This document shows positions 33,595-44,330 of a DNA stretch of 64,000 nt, one piece after another. A program made the translations under genes and the position numbers. Position 1 is the stretch's first letter. Every line of letters starts with the position of its first letter. The notes beneath the pieces were generated by a model, which was not told where the DNA came from, did no database searches, and saw only the letters and a program-made list of their open reading frames with translations. The stretch spans positions 94,001 through 158,000 of the forward strand of contig CP072944.1 of the NCBI GenBank assembly GCA_024748595.1, read 5' to 3'. The stretch comes from Sodalis sp. Ffu (GTDB taxonomy: Bacteria; Pseudomonadota; Gammaproteobacteria; Enterobacterales; Enterobacteriaceae).

Positions 33595-33981
33595 ATGAGC
33601 TACATTATCAATACGGAGAATGCACCGGTAGCGATTGGACCCTATGTGCAGGCAGTGAATTTGGATTCCATGATCCTTATCTCTGGTCAAATCCCGATTT
33701 GCCCAAAAAGCGGTCAGGTGGCTGATAACATTGCTGCTCAGACAAGACAGTCGCTGGATAACATTAAAGCCATTGTAGAGGCAGCTGGTCTGAAGGTGGC
33801 GTATATTGTGAAAACCATGGTGTTCTTGAAAGATCTTAATGATTTCGCTACCGTTAATGCCATTTACGAAGCATTTTTTACTGAGCATAATGCACAGTTC
33901 CCAGCTCGTTCCTGTGTAGAAGTGTCCAGATTGCCGAAAGATGTAAAAATCGAGATAGAAGCCATCGCGTTTCGCCGCTAA
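33595..33981 (+). CDS. ridA: RidA, enamine/imine deaminase
   Basis: RidA (YjgF/YER057c/UK114 family) hydrolyses reactive 2-aminoacrylate and related enamines made by PLP enzymes. The 128-residue protein has the family's IGPYVQAV, ISGQIP, QSLDNIKAIVEAAGL and the signature FPARSCVEVSRLPKDVKIEIEAIA with its active-site arginine. A TAGGAGAAG ribosome site precedes it. It follows pyrI by 75 bp, the E. coli arrangement. Confidence 0.95.
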   Translation: MSYIINTENAPVAIGPYVQAVNLDSMILISGQIPICPKSGQVADNIAAQTRQSLDNIKAIVEAAGLKVAYIVKTMVFLKDLNDFATVNAIYEAFFTEHNAQFPARSCVEVSRLPKDVKIEIEAIAFRR

Positions 33982-34365
33982 AAGTATAGCGCTGGCCAGG
34001 GTCCATGACTAGGTCAAAATCAACTAATCCCTGTCGAATTGGCGCGTTTTATCCATATTTATCTCACCAGCGAGTATAGGTTAGTTTAGGTGTGATGATA
34101 AAAAGATTACCTTTTATTTATCGTTAAAAGTTGTAGTCCATTATCTATCGTGGCTATATGCTATTGCTAGCATAATTTCTATTGTTGATGGTTTTTTAAT
34201 TTTTCGATATATTTTGCAAGCTCCAGTTATTGCTTCTGCATGCGTTGCATTACTTAGCGATAGGTCAGGTTAGATAATTTCATGCATATTATGTGGGATG
34301 GCCATCCGAGAATGATGTAATAGACGCGCTCATTTGAATAATTTGATTTCTTATACCAAGCAGCA

Positions 34366-34407
34366 ATCTAAAAATCCAATCATAAATCAGTGATTGGATT
34401 TTTAGAT
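34366..34407. terminator. 17-bp perfect hairpin downstream of ridA
   Basis: The arms at 34366-34382 and 34391-34407 (core CTAAAAATCCAATCA) pair perfectly around an 8-nt loop. A run of five T in the 3' arm makes it terminator-like. It lies about 385 bp past ridA, so termination of the pyrBI-ridA transcript there is possible but not proven. Confidence 0.5.
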
Positions 34408-34427
34408 AAGGGTGTTGTTATGATTAG

Positions 34428-34500
34428 TCTAATTAATGATCCTCTATATTTGCCTGGACTACACTTTCATCAGTAAATGGGCTAAAAGCTTGAAATAGAA
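34428..34500 (+). mobile_element. IS903-group fragment, copy 9
   Basis: The short stretch TTAATGATCCTCTATATTTG with the CAGTAAATGGGCTAAAA that follows it is nearly the same as the corresponding part of copy 1 (7030-7090). It encodes the family's NVPLYCPDYTCISKWAK region. Nothing else of the element is left. Confidence 0.55.
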
Positions 34501-35552
34501 AGCAATATATGGTCAGGGAAAGCGTTGTAAATAAAATATCTGTTAGCGTTATGAGACGAGTGATTTGAACCACTGTCTACCGTTCTTGATCGGGTCGCTG
34601 TTGCAGCAAGATGATCGCTATATTGAAAAGGTGGATTCACTTTCGAACTAAGTAGTTGTTCTATTTATGTACTATCTGGCATTCATGTCAATAACCGGCT
34701 TATTTTTTATGAACCTACCGTATCAGTGGATATTTTATTCAGCATCTATAGTTTGCTAAACATCTCCGAGCATGAAGTAGTTATTCCCTTTTTCGTGCTA
34801 CCTAATTATTTATATTTTTGCTATCTATTTTCTTATGCAAGCCTTATCTTTAAAAAATATTTGTGATAGTTAAGTCATTTATATTAAAATAGTTTAGACA
34901 CCAATAATGATATCAAATGTGAAATAAATATTAATTGGTATATTATTTTGCTTATTTATTTTTTAGAATAGAGCGTATGATGTATTCTAACTATTTGTAA
35001 GAATATATAGTCTATCATATGAAAGATTATTATATAAGCAAAAGCCTATATTATTGTTAATCTGACTAAAATTATGTATTTATGGTATAAGAGTTATTTT
35101 AAATTATTCAATCGTATTTTATCAATCTGAAAGAATATAATATTATATGTGGCTATATATTCTTGCATAACAATTATGAGAATAATCTTTCTATATTCAG
35201 TATTTATAGTAAAATATTTCTGATTAGTTTATGAAATATATCAGAGAACATAAAGATCGAATTTATTTTTTCTCTTCTTAAAAATATAGTTTTTCAATAA
35301 GTTGAATGATAAGTTAGAGAAAATTGATATCTTGTGAAATCGAAGTACTTCATTGATAAATATTAGAAAATAACTATCATTATGGGGATAATAATAAGTA
35401 CCATTAAATTCCATATTGGTAATTTAATGGTTAAATTAGATGTCATTAATGCTCAATATATTCTCATAAAAGAGATGGATTTAAAATTTGAGTGGATAAT
35501 TTATATCTATATATATTTGTCAATGATCTAAGAAACTACTGTGGTGTTATTT

Positions 35553-35595
35553 ATAAAGTTTTATATATTAATTTCATTGATATATAAAACTTTAT
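35553..35595. repeat. 16-bp perfect AT-rich inverted repeat
   Basis: ATAAAGTTTTATATAT (35553-35568) pairs perfectly with 35580-35595 around an 11-nt loop. In DNA this AT-rich it could arise partly by chance, but a perfect 16-bp match is notable. Confidence 0.6.
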
Positions 35596-35812
35596 CGGTC
35601 ATTATAGATAATATTTACTATATAATGATGATGGTGAATAGATTTGATTAATTAGTTTATCTTTTATTATTTATCCAGGTAAAGTAGTTCGTTCTTTTCC
35701 AATATCTTCTATAACTGAACTGCTAGCTACCGCGTTTAAATTGTATACAGTGATTTGCTGTATATAGTCGTAATCTCGTTATTTATCACACCTAGATACA
35801 GAAGATGACAGA

Positions 35813-35841
35813 AAAATGATTTGCTTTCAGCAAATCATTTT
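35813..35841. terminator. Compact perfect hairpin, terminator-like
   Basis: AAAATGATTTGCT and AGCAAATCATTTT form a perfect 13-bp stem with the 3-nt loop TTC. Read on the minus strand, the stem is followed by TTTTTC, so it resembles a rho-independent terminator for minus-strand transcripts, although its stem is AT-rich. No gene is nearby. Confidence 0.5.
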
Positions 35842-37345
35842 ACATGATTTATATCAATAAAAAACAGATGGATTTAAATAGTGCTATATTTATCGGTGTT
35901 TTATGTTAAAAATTTTTAAAATATTTCGGTAATATATAAAATATTTTATGTGTATAATTCGTTCGCATTATAACAGTCTAGGAATAATTAATATATTAAT
36001 TAAATTCATAATTTTCTTTATAAAATTTTTTTAATTTAATTGATCTTTAAAAGTTTTCTTGTGTAAAATTATCTAATTCTTTTATCTTATCGTGGATAAG
36101 ATTCTTGTATTTTATATTTTAAATTAAACATAAGCTCCCTTTATTATCGTTATAAATAAATAAGCAGAAGATATTTTTACTAATAAAATTTGGCTAATAA
36201 CCTTCACCTAAAATGAAGGATTTTAAATTATTAATTTTATTTAATAAAATTACGTTAAATTTGATCTTTTTTATTAAAAGTTGTTTAAGTTACTTGTTTA
36301 TTAACAGGATAGCTGGGTTATTTTATTTAATACACGGTATTTTCTTAGTTGGCCATCTTGATTGCAGAAATTAGATGAATGGTCTTTTTATTCATGATAT
36401 AGTTATTTCTTCAGAGTCATTGAAGCTAGCCTATTCTTTCGTATTCATTATTTTTTTTGATGTGGGAGCATAGGTCTAATTTTTAGTCAATGGTTTATCT
36501 TTATTATTAAAGTCTATCATAAATTGGTTGTCGGCAAAATTTTTAGTTTTGGTTAGTTGACTGCTAGTCAAAAATTTATTATAATATTAATATTTTTATC
36601 TGTTTATTGATGCCGGTATAAACTATGCAAAGGTAGATGAACGTTCACTAATAAAATGGACATTGTAATATTCGTTGGTAAGGTGAAAAATTAATTTTTA
36701 CATCTGAAATAGTTATTTTTGCATAGTGGCTACTCTTTTTAAGATCTATTTTATTTCTAGTCAGCTAAAATGAAAAATTTGATTTATTTACGTCAGCAAT
36801 AATGTGGCTATCGATATCACAATACATATGTTGAGTAATGTAATAGATGTAGACGTATAATCAATTTTTTCAGGTGGTGTAGGTGGAGGAGATAGCTAAC
36901 AAGATTACCACCTGTTTATATCTTTTTTTCATAGAAGTTAAACTTACGCTACTGGATAGTTGGTATGTTTAGGATACATGTGTTTCGTGTTTATCACCGC
37001 GCTGCAAATTACCAATAGAAAATATTATGTCCAGTCTTAATATTACTCGATGCCATTAGTCGCTCTCTCATTTTTATCCTGACTGCAGTGATATTTTGTA
37101 TTAATTTGGTAATTATTTAATCAGACAATCTTCATTAACTGATACTGTAGCATTACAAACAAAGCAGGAATGCGGTATTCCTGTTTTAAGATCATGCGTG
37201 ATGAAGACCTAACGGCTATTCAAAAAATGCAAATTTTTACACCATGATTGATACAGCATAAAACTCTACCAACAGATTTAATTTTGGCATGTGAATAAAT
37301 TATGAATCAAGATCGTAGGATCTTGGCTATGCAGAAAAGTTAAGT

Positions 37346-37759
37346 TTATCGAGGGAGCCCCATCAGACCGATTTTAAAATAGCCCGCTGAACGCAAATTA
37401 TCCATTACCGATATTAGGGTGACATAATCCACGCTCTTTTCTGCTTGGAAAAAAATAGTAGTTTCTTTATTTCCTTGGGTTTGTTTATCTAGTGTCTGCA
37501 CTAGGGTTGTCATATCTACCCTTTGCTCACCGATGTACAATTGCTTATTAGCCTTTATTGATAAAAATAAAGGTTTTTTTGACCGTGCTTGTGGTGCAGA
37601 GGTGGAGTTAGGTAAATCTACCCGGATATCCACCGTTGCCAGAGGTGCGGCGGCCATAAAGATAACAACCAGTACCAGCATGATGTCAATAAGGGAAGTA
37701 ACGTTAATATCGTGTATTTCACCAGTGTCATCAATATTCTCGTTTAAATGCATGGCCAT
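37346..37759 (-). CDS. exbD: ExbD, Ton-system proton channel subunit
   Basis: ExbD forms, with ExbB, the inner-membrane proton-driven motor that energises TonB-dependent uptake. The 137-residue product begins MAMHLNENIDD as in E. coli. The single membrane segment carries the essential Asp at residue 25 (INVTSLIDIMLVLVVIF), followed by the periplasmic domain with KQLYIGEQRV and TTIFFQAEKSVDY. The start (37759) lies 7 bp after the exbB stop; an earlier ATG inside exbB (37786) is possible but unlike the family. The TonB gene is not in this window. Confidence 0.93.
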   Translation of the reverse strand: MAMHLNENIDDTGEIHDINVTSLIDIMLVLVVIFMAAAPLATVDIRVDLPNSTSAPQARSKKPLFLSIKANKQLYIGEQRVDMTTLVQTLDKQTQGNKETTIFFQAEKSVDYVTLISVMDNLRSAGYFKIGLMGLPR

Positions 37760-37766
37760 GAATTGT

Positions 37767-38714
37767 TTAACCTGAAACTTCGTCACCTATTATGGTGACC
37801 GTTTTTAAATCTAGATCGCGGCTAACCAGCAATAATAATATTGCTGCACAATCCCCTACCATGGCTTTATAATTTGATATGGTACGTGCAAATATATTAT
37901 ATATAATCACTGCCGGAATTGCAACGAAGAGGCTGAGGGCGGTTGCCAGCAGTGCTTCGGCAATACCTGGCGCTACTACTGCCAGATTAGTGTTCTGGGT
38001 GTGGGCGATTCCGATAAAACTATTCATAATGCCCCAAACAGTACCGAACAACCCGATAAACGGCGAAATGGCGCAAATGGTGGCGAGAAAACCATTGCCT
38101 TTGACTATGTCGCGGCTTGCGTTGGCCACGCAGCGCTCCAGACGAAAACCTACGCGTTCTTTAATACCATTATTATGGCTGATGAGTCCCGAAAGATCTA
38201 TTTCATTCGCAGTTTCCTCCAGGAAATTAGCGCTAAGACTGTAGGCAGGGAAATTGGCAGCTACCAACGTGGCTTGATTTAGACTGCGTACCTCTTTTAG
38301 CGCTCCCAACTCACGGAGCAGACGACGTTTGGCTTTGATCAATTCAACTCCTTTACTAAAAAATAGTGCCCAGGTGACTATGGATGTCAGAAATAAAACA
38401 ATCATAACCGTTTTTACTATTGTATCAGCACGCTGATACATTCCCCAAATAGACAGATCCATTTGCATCAGCTGCTGCTGTATCAGCGTACCATTGCTTT
38501 GTGCCGGCAATGGTGGCAGTTCGTCAGCAGGTATTGATAGATTGGATGATTGTGCAGTCATGGCGTTGGTAGGTTCTCCGATGGCGCATCCCGTAAACCC
38601 TAATTCCAGTAGTATTCCTAAGGAGACGCCGCGGATCATCTGGGCAAATGCTGTTTCGTGTCTGGTCATGGCGTTCCTAACATTCAGTATATGTTGCTTA
38701 ACAGTTGTCTTCAC
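37767..38714 (-). CDS. exbB: ExbB, Ton-system motor subunit
   Basis: ExbB is the five-fold scaffold of the TonB motor. The 315-residue protein has the long N-terminal extension with a signal-like segment seen in Serratia, Yersinia and Sodalis (E. coli ExbB is 244). Conserved parts are DLSIWGMYQRADTIVKTVM with TM1, FLATICAISPFIGLFGTVWGI with TM2, and PGIAEALLATALSLFVAIPA with TM3. The start is GTG with AGGAAGGA upstream. It is divergent from metC, as in enterobacteria, where exbBD is Fur-regulated. An AT-rich GTGATTATTATTATTTATTA about 75 bp upstream is only a weak Fur-box candidate. Confidence 0.93.
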   Translation of the reverse strand: MKTTVKQHILNVRNAMTRHETAFAQMIRGVSLGILLELGFTGCAIGEPTNAMTAQSSNLSIPADELPPLPAQSNGTLIQQQLMQMDLSIWGMYQRADTIVKTVMIVLFLTSIVTWALFFSKGVELIKAKRRLLRELGALKEVRSLNQATLVAANFPAYSLSANFLEETANEIDLSGLISHNNGIKERVGFRLERCVANASRDIVKGNGFLATICAISPFIGLFGTVWGIMNSFIGIAHTQNTNLAVVAPGIAEALLATALSLFVAIPAVIIYNIFARTISNYKAMVGDCAAILLLLVSRDLDLKTVTIIGDEVSG

Positions 38715-38852
38715 GCTCTTCCTTCCTACCGAAATCCATGACCTGAAAAGAATTTAATTAAAATAATAACAAATGTAATATGAATTAATAGTGATTATTA
38801 TTATTTATTAAAAATGACTTGTACACAAAAACACTTATCGTTAAGGTTTTAT

Positions 38853-38900
38853 CTGCTGTATTAAAATTTTTTGTGGATTAAAAATTTTAATACAATGCAG
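38853..38900. promoter_or_regulatory. Long hairpin between exbB and metC
   Basis: GTATTAAAATTTTT (38858-38871) pairs perfectly with 38880-38893 around an 8-nt loop. After a small bulge, CTGC (38853-38856) pairs with GCAG (38897-38900). It lies in the divergent exbB/metC region, about 115 bp before metC, and could act as an operator or an attenuator-like element. Confidence 0.5.
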
Positions 38901-39013
38901 CAAAATGCCTGCTGATTTTATAGATTAAGTGTTAATCTAAGTAGAACGATGAGATATAGTTGGCATCAGGATTTTTATTACCATAATTTTTGCAAATGGC
39001 GAAGTGCAGATTA

Positions 39014-40210
39014 ATGACGGCAAAAAAATTAGAGACCGTGTTGGTGAGCGCTGGTAGGGATAAAAAGTATACCCATGGTTCAGTGAATGCTGTAATCCAG
39101 CGGGCTTCTTCTCTGATATTCGATTCAGTTCAGCAAAAAAAGCAAGCCACAGCCAGACGCGCTAGCGGTGAGCTATTTTATGGTCGTCGTGGTACTCTCA
39201 CTCATTTTTCCCTGCAAGAAGCAATGGTTGAGTTAGAAGGTGGTGCTGGCTGTGCATTGTATCCTTGTGGGGCGGCGGCGGTCACCAATGCCATTCTTTC
39301 TTTCGTGTCAGCAGGCGATCACATTTTGGTGACTGGTTCGGCTTATGAACTTACACAGGACTTTTGTCGGCATATTCTTGGCAAAATGAATATCGTCACC
39401 AGCTGGTTTGATCCGTTGATCGGTGCCAGTATCAGTGATTTGATTCAGGAAAATACCCGTGTCGTCATGCTGGAGTCGCCGGGATCTATTACCATGGAAG
39501 TTCAAGATATTCCCGCTATTGTGCGGGCGATACGGGCGAAAAATTCTGATATTATCATTATGCTTGATAATTCCTGGGCGGCTGGAGTTTTGCTGAAGGC
39601 ATTGGATTTAGGGGTAGATATTTCTATCCAATCAGGCACCAAATATATTATTGGTCATTCTGATGCAATGATCGGAACCGCGGTTGCCAATGCCCGTTGT
39701 TGGGATCAGCTGCGTGAGCAGTCTTATCTAATGGGGCAAATGGTCGATGCTGATACCGCCTATATGGCATCACGTGGGTTGCGTACCCTTGGTATCCGGT
39801 TAAAACATCATGGGGAGAACGGCCAGCGTGTTGCTTGCTGGTTGGCCAAACGTCCCGAAGTGTTGAGAGTTAATCATCCAGCGTTACCGAGCTGTAAAGG
39901 TTATAAATGTTTCGTGCGTGACTTCAGCGGGGCTAGTGGACTGTTTTCGTTTGTGTTGAAACAACGGCTAAGCGTTAGACAGTTGGCTAACTATCTTGAC
40001 CATTTCCAATATTTTCGCATAGCGTATTCCTGGGGGGGGTTTGAGTCATTGATTTTGGCTAATCAGCCTGAAGAGCTGGAGGCGATTCGCCCTGTTGGCA
40101 ATGTGGACTTTACCGGTACATTAGTACGGCTGCATATTGGATTGGAGAATACCGATGACCTGATAAGCGATTTGGCTGCCGGCTTTGTACGCATCATGCA
40201 AACATGCTGA
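39014..40210 (+). CDS. metC: MetC, cystathionine beta-lyase
   Basis: MetC converts cystathionine to homocysteine in methionine synthesis; it is a cytosolic PLP enzyme. The 398-residue product matches E. coli MetC along its length. Landmarks are [23 protein letters not shown]-like [35 protein letters not shown], and the PLP lysine at residue 210 ([16 protein letters not shown]), plus [10 protein letters not shown] near the C-terminus. I start at 39014 (MTAKKLE) rather than at the upstream ATG (38990). A run of eight G lies at 40033-40040 inside the WGG codons, a slippage-prone site in an AT-rich genome, but the frame is intact. Confidence 0.95.
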   Translation: MTAKKLETVLVSAGRDKKYTHGSVNAVIQRASSLIFDSVQQKKQATARRASGELFYGRRGTLTHFSLQEAMVELEGGAGCALYPCGAAAVTNAILSFVSAGDHILVTGSAYELTQDFCRHILGKMNIVTSWFDPLIGASISDLIQENTRVVMLESPGSITMEVQDIPAIVRAIRAKNSDIIIMLDNSWAAGVLLKALDLGVDISIQSGTKYIIGHSDAMIGTAVANARCWDQLREQSYLMGQMVDADTAYMASRGLRTLGIRLKHHGENGQRVACWLAKRPEVLRVNHPALPSCKGYKCFVRDFSGASGLFSFVLKQRLSVRQLANYLDHFQYFRIAYSWGGFESLILANQPEELEAIRPVGNVDFTGTLVRLHIGLENTDDLISDLAAGFVRIMQTC

Positions 40211-40549
40211 CAGTGATAGAGCAAATGCGTTGGGTTGGTTATAGATGAATCTATTGTATAAGATTATTCAGATAATCTTAGAGTAAAAATTTACTGCTTT
40301 GGCTTTGCTGAAGCCTAGGTGATCTTTAGATGATTATAGTGTAACTTTTACCACCAATTTATCCTAAAGAATATTACGTTTTTAACTGTTTAAATTAGTT
40401 AAGTACGCTTGAGTGACGGAGCTGGTATCGCTGTTGTATATACCAGCCATATATCCATGATCAAATACTAATGAACTAGTGCGCTGATTTTTGCCGTCAT
40501 GGTTAGTAATACTTGACGGTCTAAAGTACGGCTCCGGTACTATCAATGT
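40211..40549. other. Spacer between metC and ftsP relic
   Basis: No gene is recognised in this AT-rich spacer. Confidence 0.3.
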
Positions 40550-41335
40550 TCTCGTTTATCTCTAATTAAGAGATAAGGGTTCGGGAAATCTATGAATTAG
40601 GTCTATAATGCCTTCGGGTTTTTCATCGGTAATAGTTTTTAGAACATCTATTAAGGTTTTCACTATCGCCTGTTTTAGGCGCCAGTGGCTAACAATGGAC
40701 TGGTATTGGCGTTGGCAGAAACCCTTTGGATTGCCGGTAATTACTCGTATGGTTGAGTTCTCGCTGAGTTGTAATTTCTGATGTTGGAAATTTTGCAATT
40801 GTGTTACAGGAGACTTCATACGAAGGGGAAGTAGGGGTGTGCCGTTTTAACAAATAGGGTATCGCTGAAAAATACCTTCGTTGGCGGTATTGTTGTAACC
40901 TGCTGTCCAAAATTGTTCAGTCATTTATTTGGATCATGGTTAAAATTGTTCATCTACTTCATAATAATTTAGTAATGGCAGGATTTTGCTCACTTCATTT
41001 GCTCCAATATAGGTAGTCGCATTGTCCATGTGGTGCTATAACATTAGGGTAGGTGTGTTTGGCGTGGTATTTGCAGAGTGCTTTGCCCTTGAACCTGTAT
41101 AACGGTCTATCGCTACTAGCCTTTCAGATTGATTATGATGGATAATTTTGACGTCATCATCATTTAATATTCGCACTGTAGAGCTTAAAGTCACTACCGT
41201 GATAGCTTAGAGGTAGGCTTTGCTGTTTGATAGAAAACGTCTAATGTAAAAGTTGCATTGTTGAAAATAATGGTTTATCCACGGCAATGGGCAATGACTG
41301 AGTAGCGGTGGAACCAGCCCCGCGCATGTTTATTA
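40550..41335 (-). pseudogene. ftsP: ftsP (sufI) relic
   Basis: FtsP is a Tat-exported cupredoxin-like protein that stabilises the divisome. On the minus strand, immediately after plsC as in E. coli, pieces of its middle can be read in shifting frames: LQNFQHQKLQLSENS (against LLNASNSRRYQLQL), IRVITGNPKGF then FLPTPIPV (against HVISGDQGFLPAPVSV), LAPKTG (against LAPGERRE), and HRFPEPLS (against RGFFEPSS). Most of the gene is missing and the frame is broken several times. Confidence 0.75.
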
Positions 41336-41405
41336 GACTTCGGATTCAAAATATTGTGCAGACACTGTAACTGACAAGCGGCGTCTCATTGCCAATACGG
41401 TTGGT

Positions 41406-42140
41406 TCATCGTATCTGTGATTCGCGAGCGGTCACTTCCGCGTTCAGTTCATCAAGCTTGAATTTCATCAAATTACGGCAATGTTTGGCTAATTCACGTG
41501 CCTGTTCTCGGCTGTAATTTTTGGTTTCCACCGGTGGTAAAATTTCTATAATCACTAACCCATTGCACCAGCGGTTGAGTTTGATTTTATTGGTGATGTT
41601 GGAGACGCAAATCGGCACAATAGGGACGCCGGCCTCGATCGCAGTGTAAAAAGCACCTTTTTTGAACGGCAGTAGGCCACGGCCGCGGCTGCGGGTGCCT
41701 TCTGGAAACATCCAAATGGAAATATTGCGTTTTTTAATGCTTTGTACAATTTTGGTGAGAGTATTATGGGCGCGGGCGCTGTTATTACGATCGATAAGTA
41801 AGTTACCGGTAAGCCAGTAAAGAGGGCCAAATAACGGGATCCACTGTAAGCTTTTTTTACCTACCGTGACTGTACGCGGTTGTACTACATAAGCTGCAGT
41901 AACCATATCGTAATTGTTCTGATGATTGGAAATATAAATGCAGTTTTGGGGTAATTTTGTTTGCGGAGGTTGACGCACTTCTACCCGAATTCCGAAAATT
42001 GGAGCTAAACGACCAAAACATCGACCAAAGGTAGAAACATGCCGAGGGTTACGCGGGCTGAACAGACAATAAATTAAGCCAAATATGCAGATGATAATTG
42101 ACAATAGTACTACTAAAATAGTGCGAAAAGTAGCGAGCAT
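41406..42140 (-). CDS. plsC: PlsC, 1-acyl-glycerol-3-phosphate acyltransferase
   Basis: PlsC makes phosphatidic acid from lysophosphatidic acid at the inner membrane and is essential for phospholipid synthesis. The 244-residue protein starts with a membrane helix (FRTILVVLLSIIICIFGLIY). The acyltransferase motif I reads NHQNNYD (the HX4D catalytic pair), motif II lies near LLIDRNNSARAH, motif III is FPEGTRSRGRG, and motif IV is VPIVPICVSN. GAGG lies before the ATG. It sits between relics of parC and ftsP, its normal neighbours, and is the only survivor of the three. Confidence 0.95.
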   Translation of the reverse strand: MLATFRTILVVLLSIIICIFGLIYCLFSPRNPRHVSTFGRCFGRLAPIFGIRVEVRQPPQTKLPQNCIYISNHQNNYDMVTAAYVVQPRTVTVGKKSLQWIPLFGPLYWLTGNLLIDRNNSARAHNTLTKIVQSIKKRNISIWMFPEGTRSRGRGLLPFKKGAFYTAIEAGVPIVPICVSNITNKIKLNRWCNGLVIIEILPPVETKNYSREQARELAKHCRNLMKFKLDELNAEVTARESQIR

Positions 42141-42254
42141 ATTAACCTCTTGACTATCAACCGTTGCTAGTATGTTGATTTTATGTTAAAATATATGGTT
42201 ATTTTATAGTTGAGGGATATTACGTAATACGCAAGGATGAATAAGCTTGGTAAA

Positions 42255-43245
42255 CTTTGTACTAGCTAGAAAGCCTCTCAGGCGGCGCTATAAGCGCCAG
42301 CATCCATTTTATTTCTTTTTTTAGCAAATTACTCAGCTTACGTTCGGAGGCCAAAATTTTTTGCAAGCGATTGCGTTCTTTCTCTAGTTTGGTTACATTG
42401 CGTAATTTTAGTTCTGGTATGACGTTGATTTTCATATTACTCAGCTGCAAAGCTTTGTATTAACACTTGTTTTATATCATCCTTTGTGCGGAGAATATGA
42501 ATTACTTCATTTAAATTGAGATATGTCACTATCAAACCGGTGAAGACAGTATGCGTGGAATTTTTTCTAATCTGAAGTTTATCTGTCGATGGACAGTGTT
42601 GCAGCGGTAGATTAGCCATTCCGTTATATTTCATACAGATTTTTATCGAAGGTCGGCCATCCAGCACGATTATATGCATATTGACACGGTAGCTGCGTTA
42701 TAGATCGGTGATGGCAAATAGATGATTCATGACTTGTATCAGATCAACATAGTTGGAGTTCGGGAGAATGACCATGCGTGTGGGATTTTTATAATTCGAT
42801 TCGTCGCGTAGATTGTTTACTATCAGTAGTTTTTGTTCGCATTTGGCTGGGATTTGTTCCAGCACCTTGGTGCAGGACACTTGATGTGGGAGTAATTAAA
42901 ACCTCTCCCTTTTCGATGGTACACAGGGAGCGGAACCGTACCCATTTTGGTTATAATTTACGCGAATCGGTGCGCAGTGTGATGATTGCCCCCTCTATCA
43001 GGAAATAGGTCTCCTGCAAATATTTTATCAATTGGTCCAGTGTGGCATGAGGCTTATTTAGCATGGCGACGAAAGATTTGAGATATCATCTGGTGCCCCC
43101 CAGGGTTACCTTGACCATCCACTAATGGATAACGGTAGGAGGGAACGGCTGCGCCATCAGTACCATTCTTCGTAGCAGGCTATATCGCCATGTCGGATGA
43201 TCTTTATCTAATATCACCAAATTGTACGGGCAGGTTTTATATTGA
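42255..43245 (-). pseudogene. parC: parC relic (topoisomerase IV subunit A)
   Basis: ParC is the DNA-cleaving subunit of topoisomerase IV, which decatenates sister chromosomes. On the minus strand upstream of plsC, pieces run in order: HGDIACYEEW (43160-43200), a segment like [49 protein letters not shown] (42770-42830), [50 protein letters not shown] and LQKILASERKLSNLLKKE. There are stops, frameshifts, an internal deletion of 100 or more codons, no active-site region, and no C-terminal domain. The order and strand match E. coli parC-plsC-ftsP. Confidence 0.9.
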
Positions 43246-43879
43246 GCACTAGCATTTGGCTAGTGTTTTTGGTTAACTAATTATTATTCCCCGGAGCGAA
43301 AGCAAAACAGAGGCACGCAATGATCACGGTAATTGCAAGAATCAAAGTTAAACTAGGACAAAATAAGTGATTTTAATGTCCATTTATCTGCTCAGGTCAA
43401 AAGTATTTGCAGAGAATATATTTTACTCACTGCGTGCAAATCGTTGACAATATAAGTGATATTCGTTATTTTAAATAAGGTTATCAGACGCTTCATATTA
43501 AATAAGGCCCCTATCCTCTTTCATGAGGAGGTCAATGATGATCTCTTTCGTAAATATATCAGCTAAATCCACGTATTAATGTTTAATAGAGAAGTCATAA
43601 GGTTTCCTTATCGATTCGTGGCCTCGTATTTTGATGCTTTTTCTACACCTTACATTGCTGTATCACGTATATGTGCACATTTATTCCTTAACGCCTGTAA
43701 CATCAATAAAATAATGGTAAAATTTATAAAATATTTTTACTTCCTGTTAATATAATTATTATAGTGACAAAATAGATTTAGCGTTGTTTGGTTGGTTGTC
43801 AAAAAGCTTTTGAATTTGATTTGTTGAAATATAGCTTACCGATATGCCTTTTTAGATTAAAGATCTGTTTAGAAGTTTG
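43246..43879. other. Decayed spacer between parC relic and IS relic
   Basis: No gene is recognised. The parC N-terminus would be expected near 43250-43500 but could not be read. Confidence 0.3.
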
Positions 43880-44330
43880 CAATCCACTTATCTGGTGACC
43901 TGTGAGTTGTTGAGTCATTTTATTCAATGCTTATTCTATGGTTATTGTTCTTCTACCTGGGCATTGTAATTTTGTAATGTTAGGCGTAGTTGAATAACCG
44001 TTAGTATTTGTTAGATCACTTGGTGTCAGGTCAGAACTAATGGTTTTATGTTTATGTATCGGAATATCACCGCGATCTGCTGCTTGTATCGGTTATGGTA
44101 TTTTCTGATTGTGTGTTTTTTTGACTTAATTATATCTCTCTGCATCAAATTACTGCAGCCCAGTATAGCAATTATGAGCAATACTGATGCAGGTATAAAG
44201 TCACTATTGATGAGCGTCAAGATCCATCACAGTAGTGTTATCCCTACTTGTGATCAGGATAAGTTTTTTATTATAATTATTCCCAACTCAGCCAGTGTAA
44301 TATCGAGACTCTTCTTTCACCTTCCATGAT
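43880..44330 (-). mobile_element. IS903-group relic, copy 10
   Basis: On the minus strand NYNAQVEEQ, then NKH-IK-LNN at about 43915-43975, match DYDAQVGEA and KALNKMT of the family. Upstream, KYHNRYKQQIAVIFRY (44050-44110) fits the GYHRRSLAETAMFR segment. Confidence 0.55.

Larger units (their letters stand above)
33982..37345. other. 3.4-kb AT-rich gene desert
   Basis: This is the longest stretch without any intact gene. From about 34800 to 37000 it is extremely AT-rich, with no readable gene. It contains a small IS fragment (34428-34500) and three perfect inverted repeats (34366-34407, 35553-35595, 35813-35841). A single DnaA-box-like TTATCCACG (minus strand, about 36090) is isolated, so I do not call an origin. 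Confidence 0.55.

Noticed and set aside
36080-36115. Possible replication origin (DnaA-box-like TTATCCACG in very AT-rich DNA)
   Set aside because: Only one imperfect box, no cluster, and none of the usual origin neighbours (mnmG, mioC, dnaA, dnaN).
42437-42679. Minus-strand open frame of 80 codons as a separate gene
   Set aside because: It contains a ParC segment (FTGLIVTYLNLNEVIHILR) in a broken context; it is part of the parC relic.
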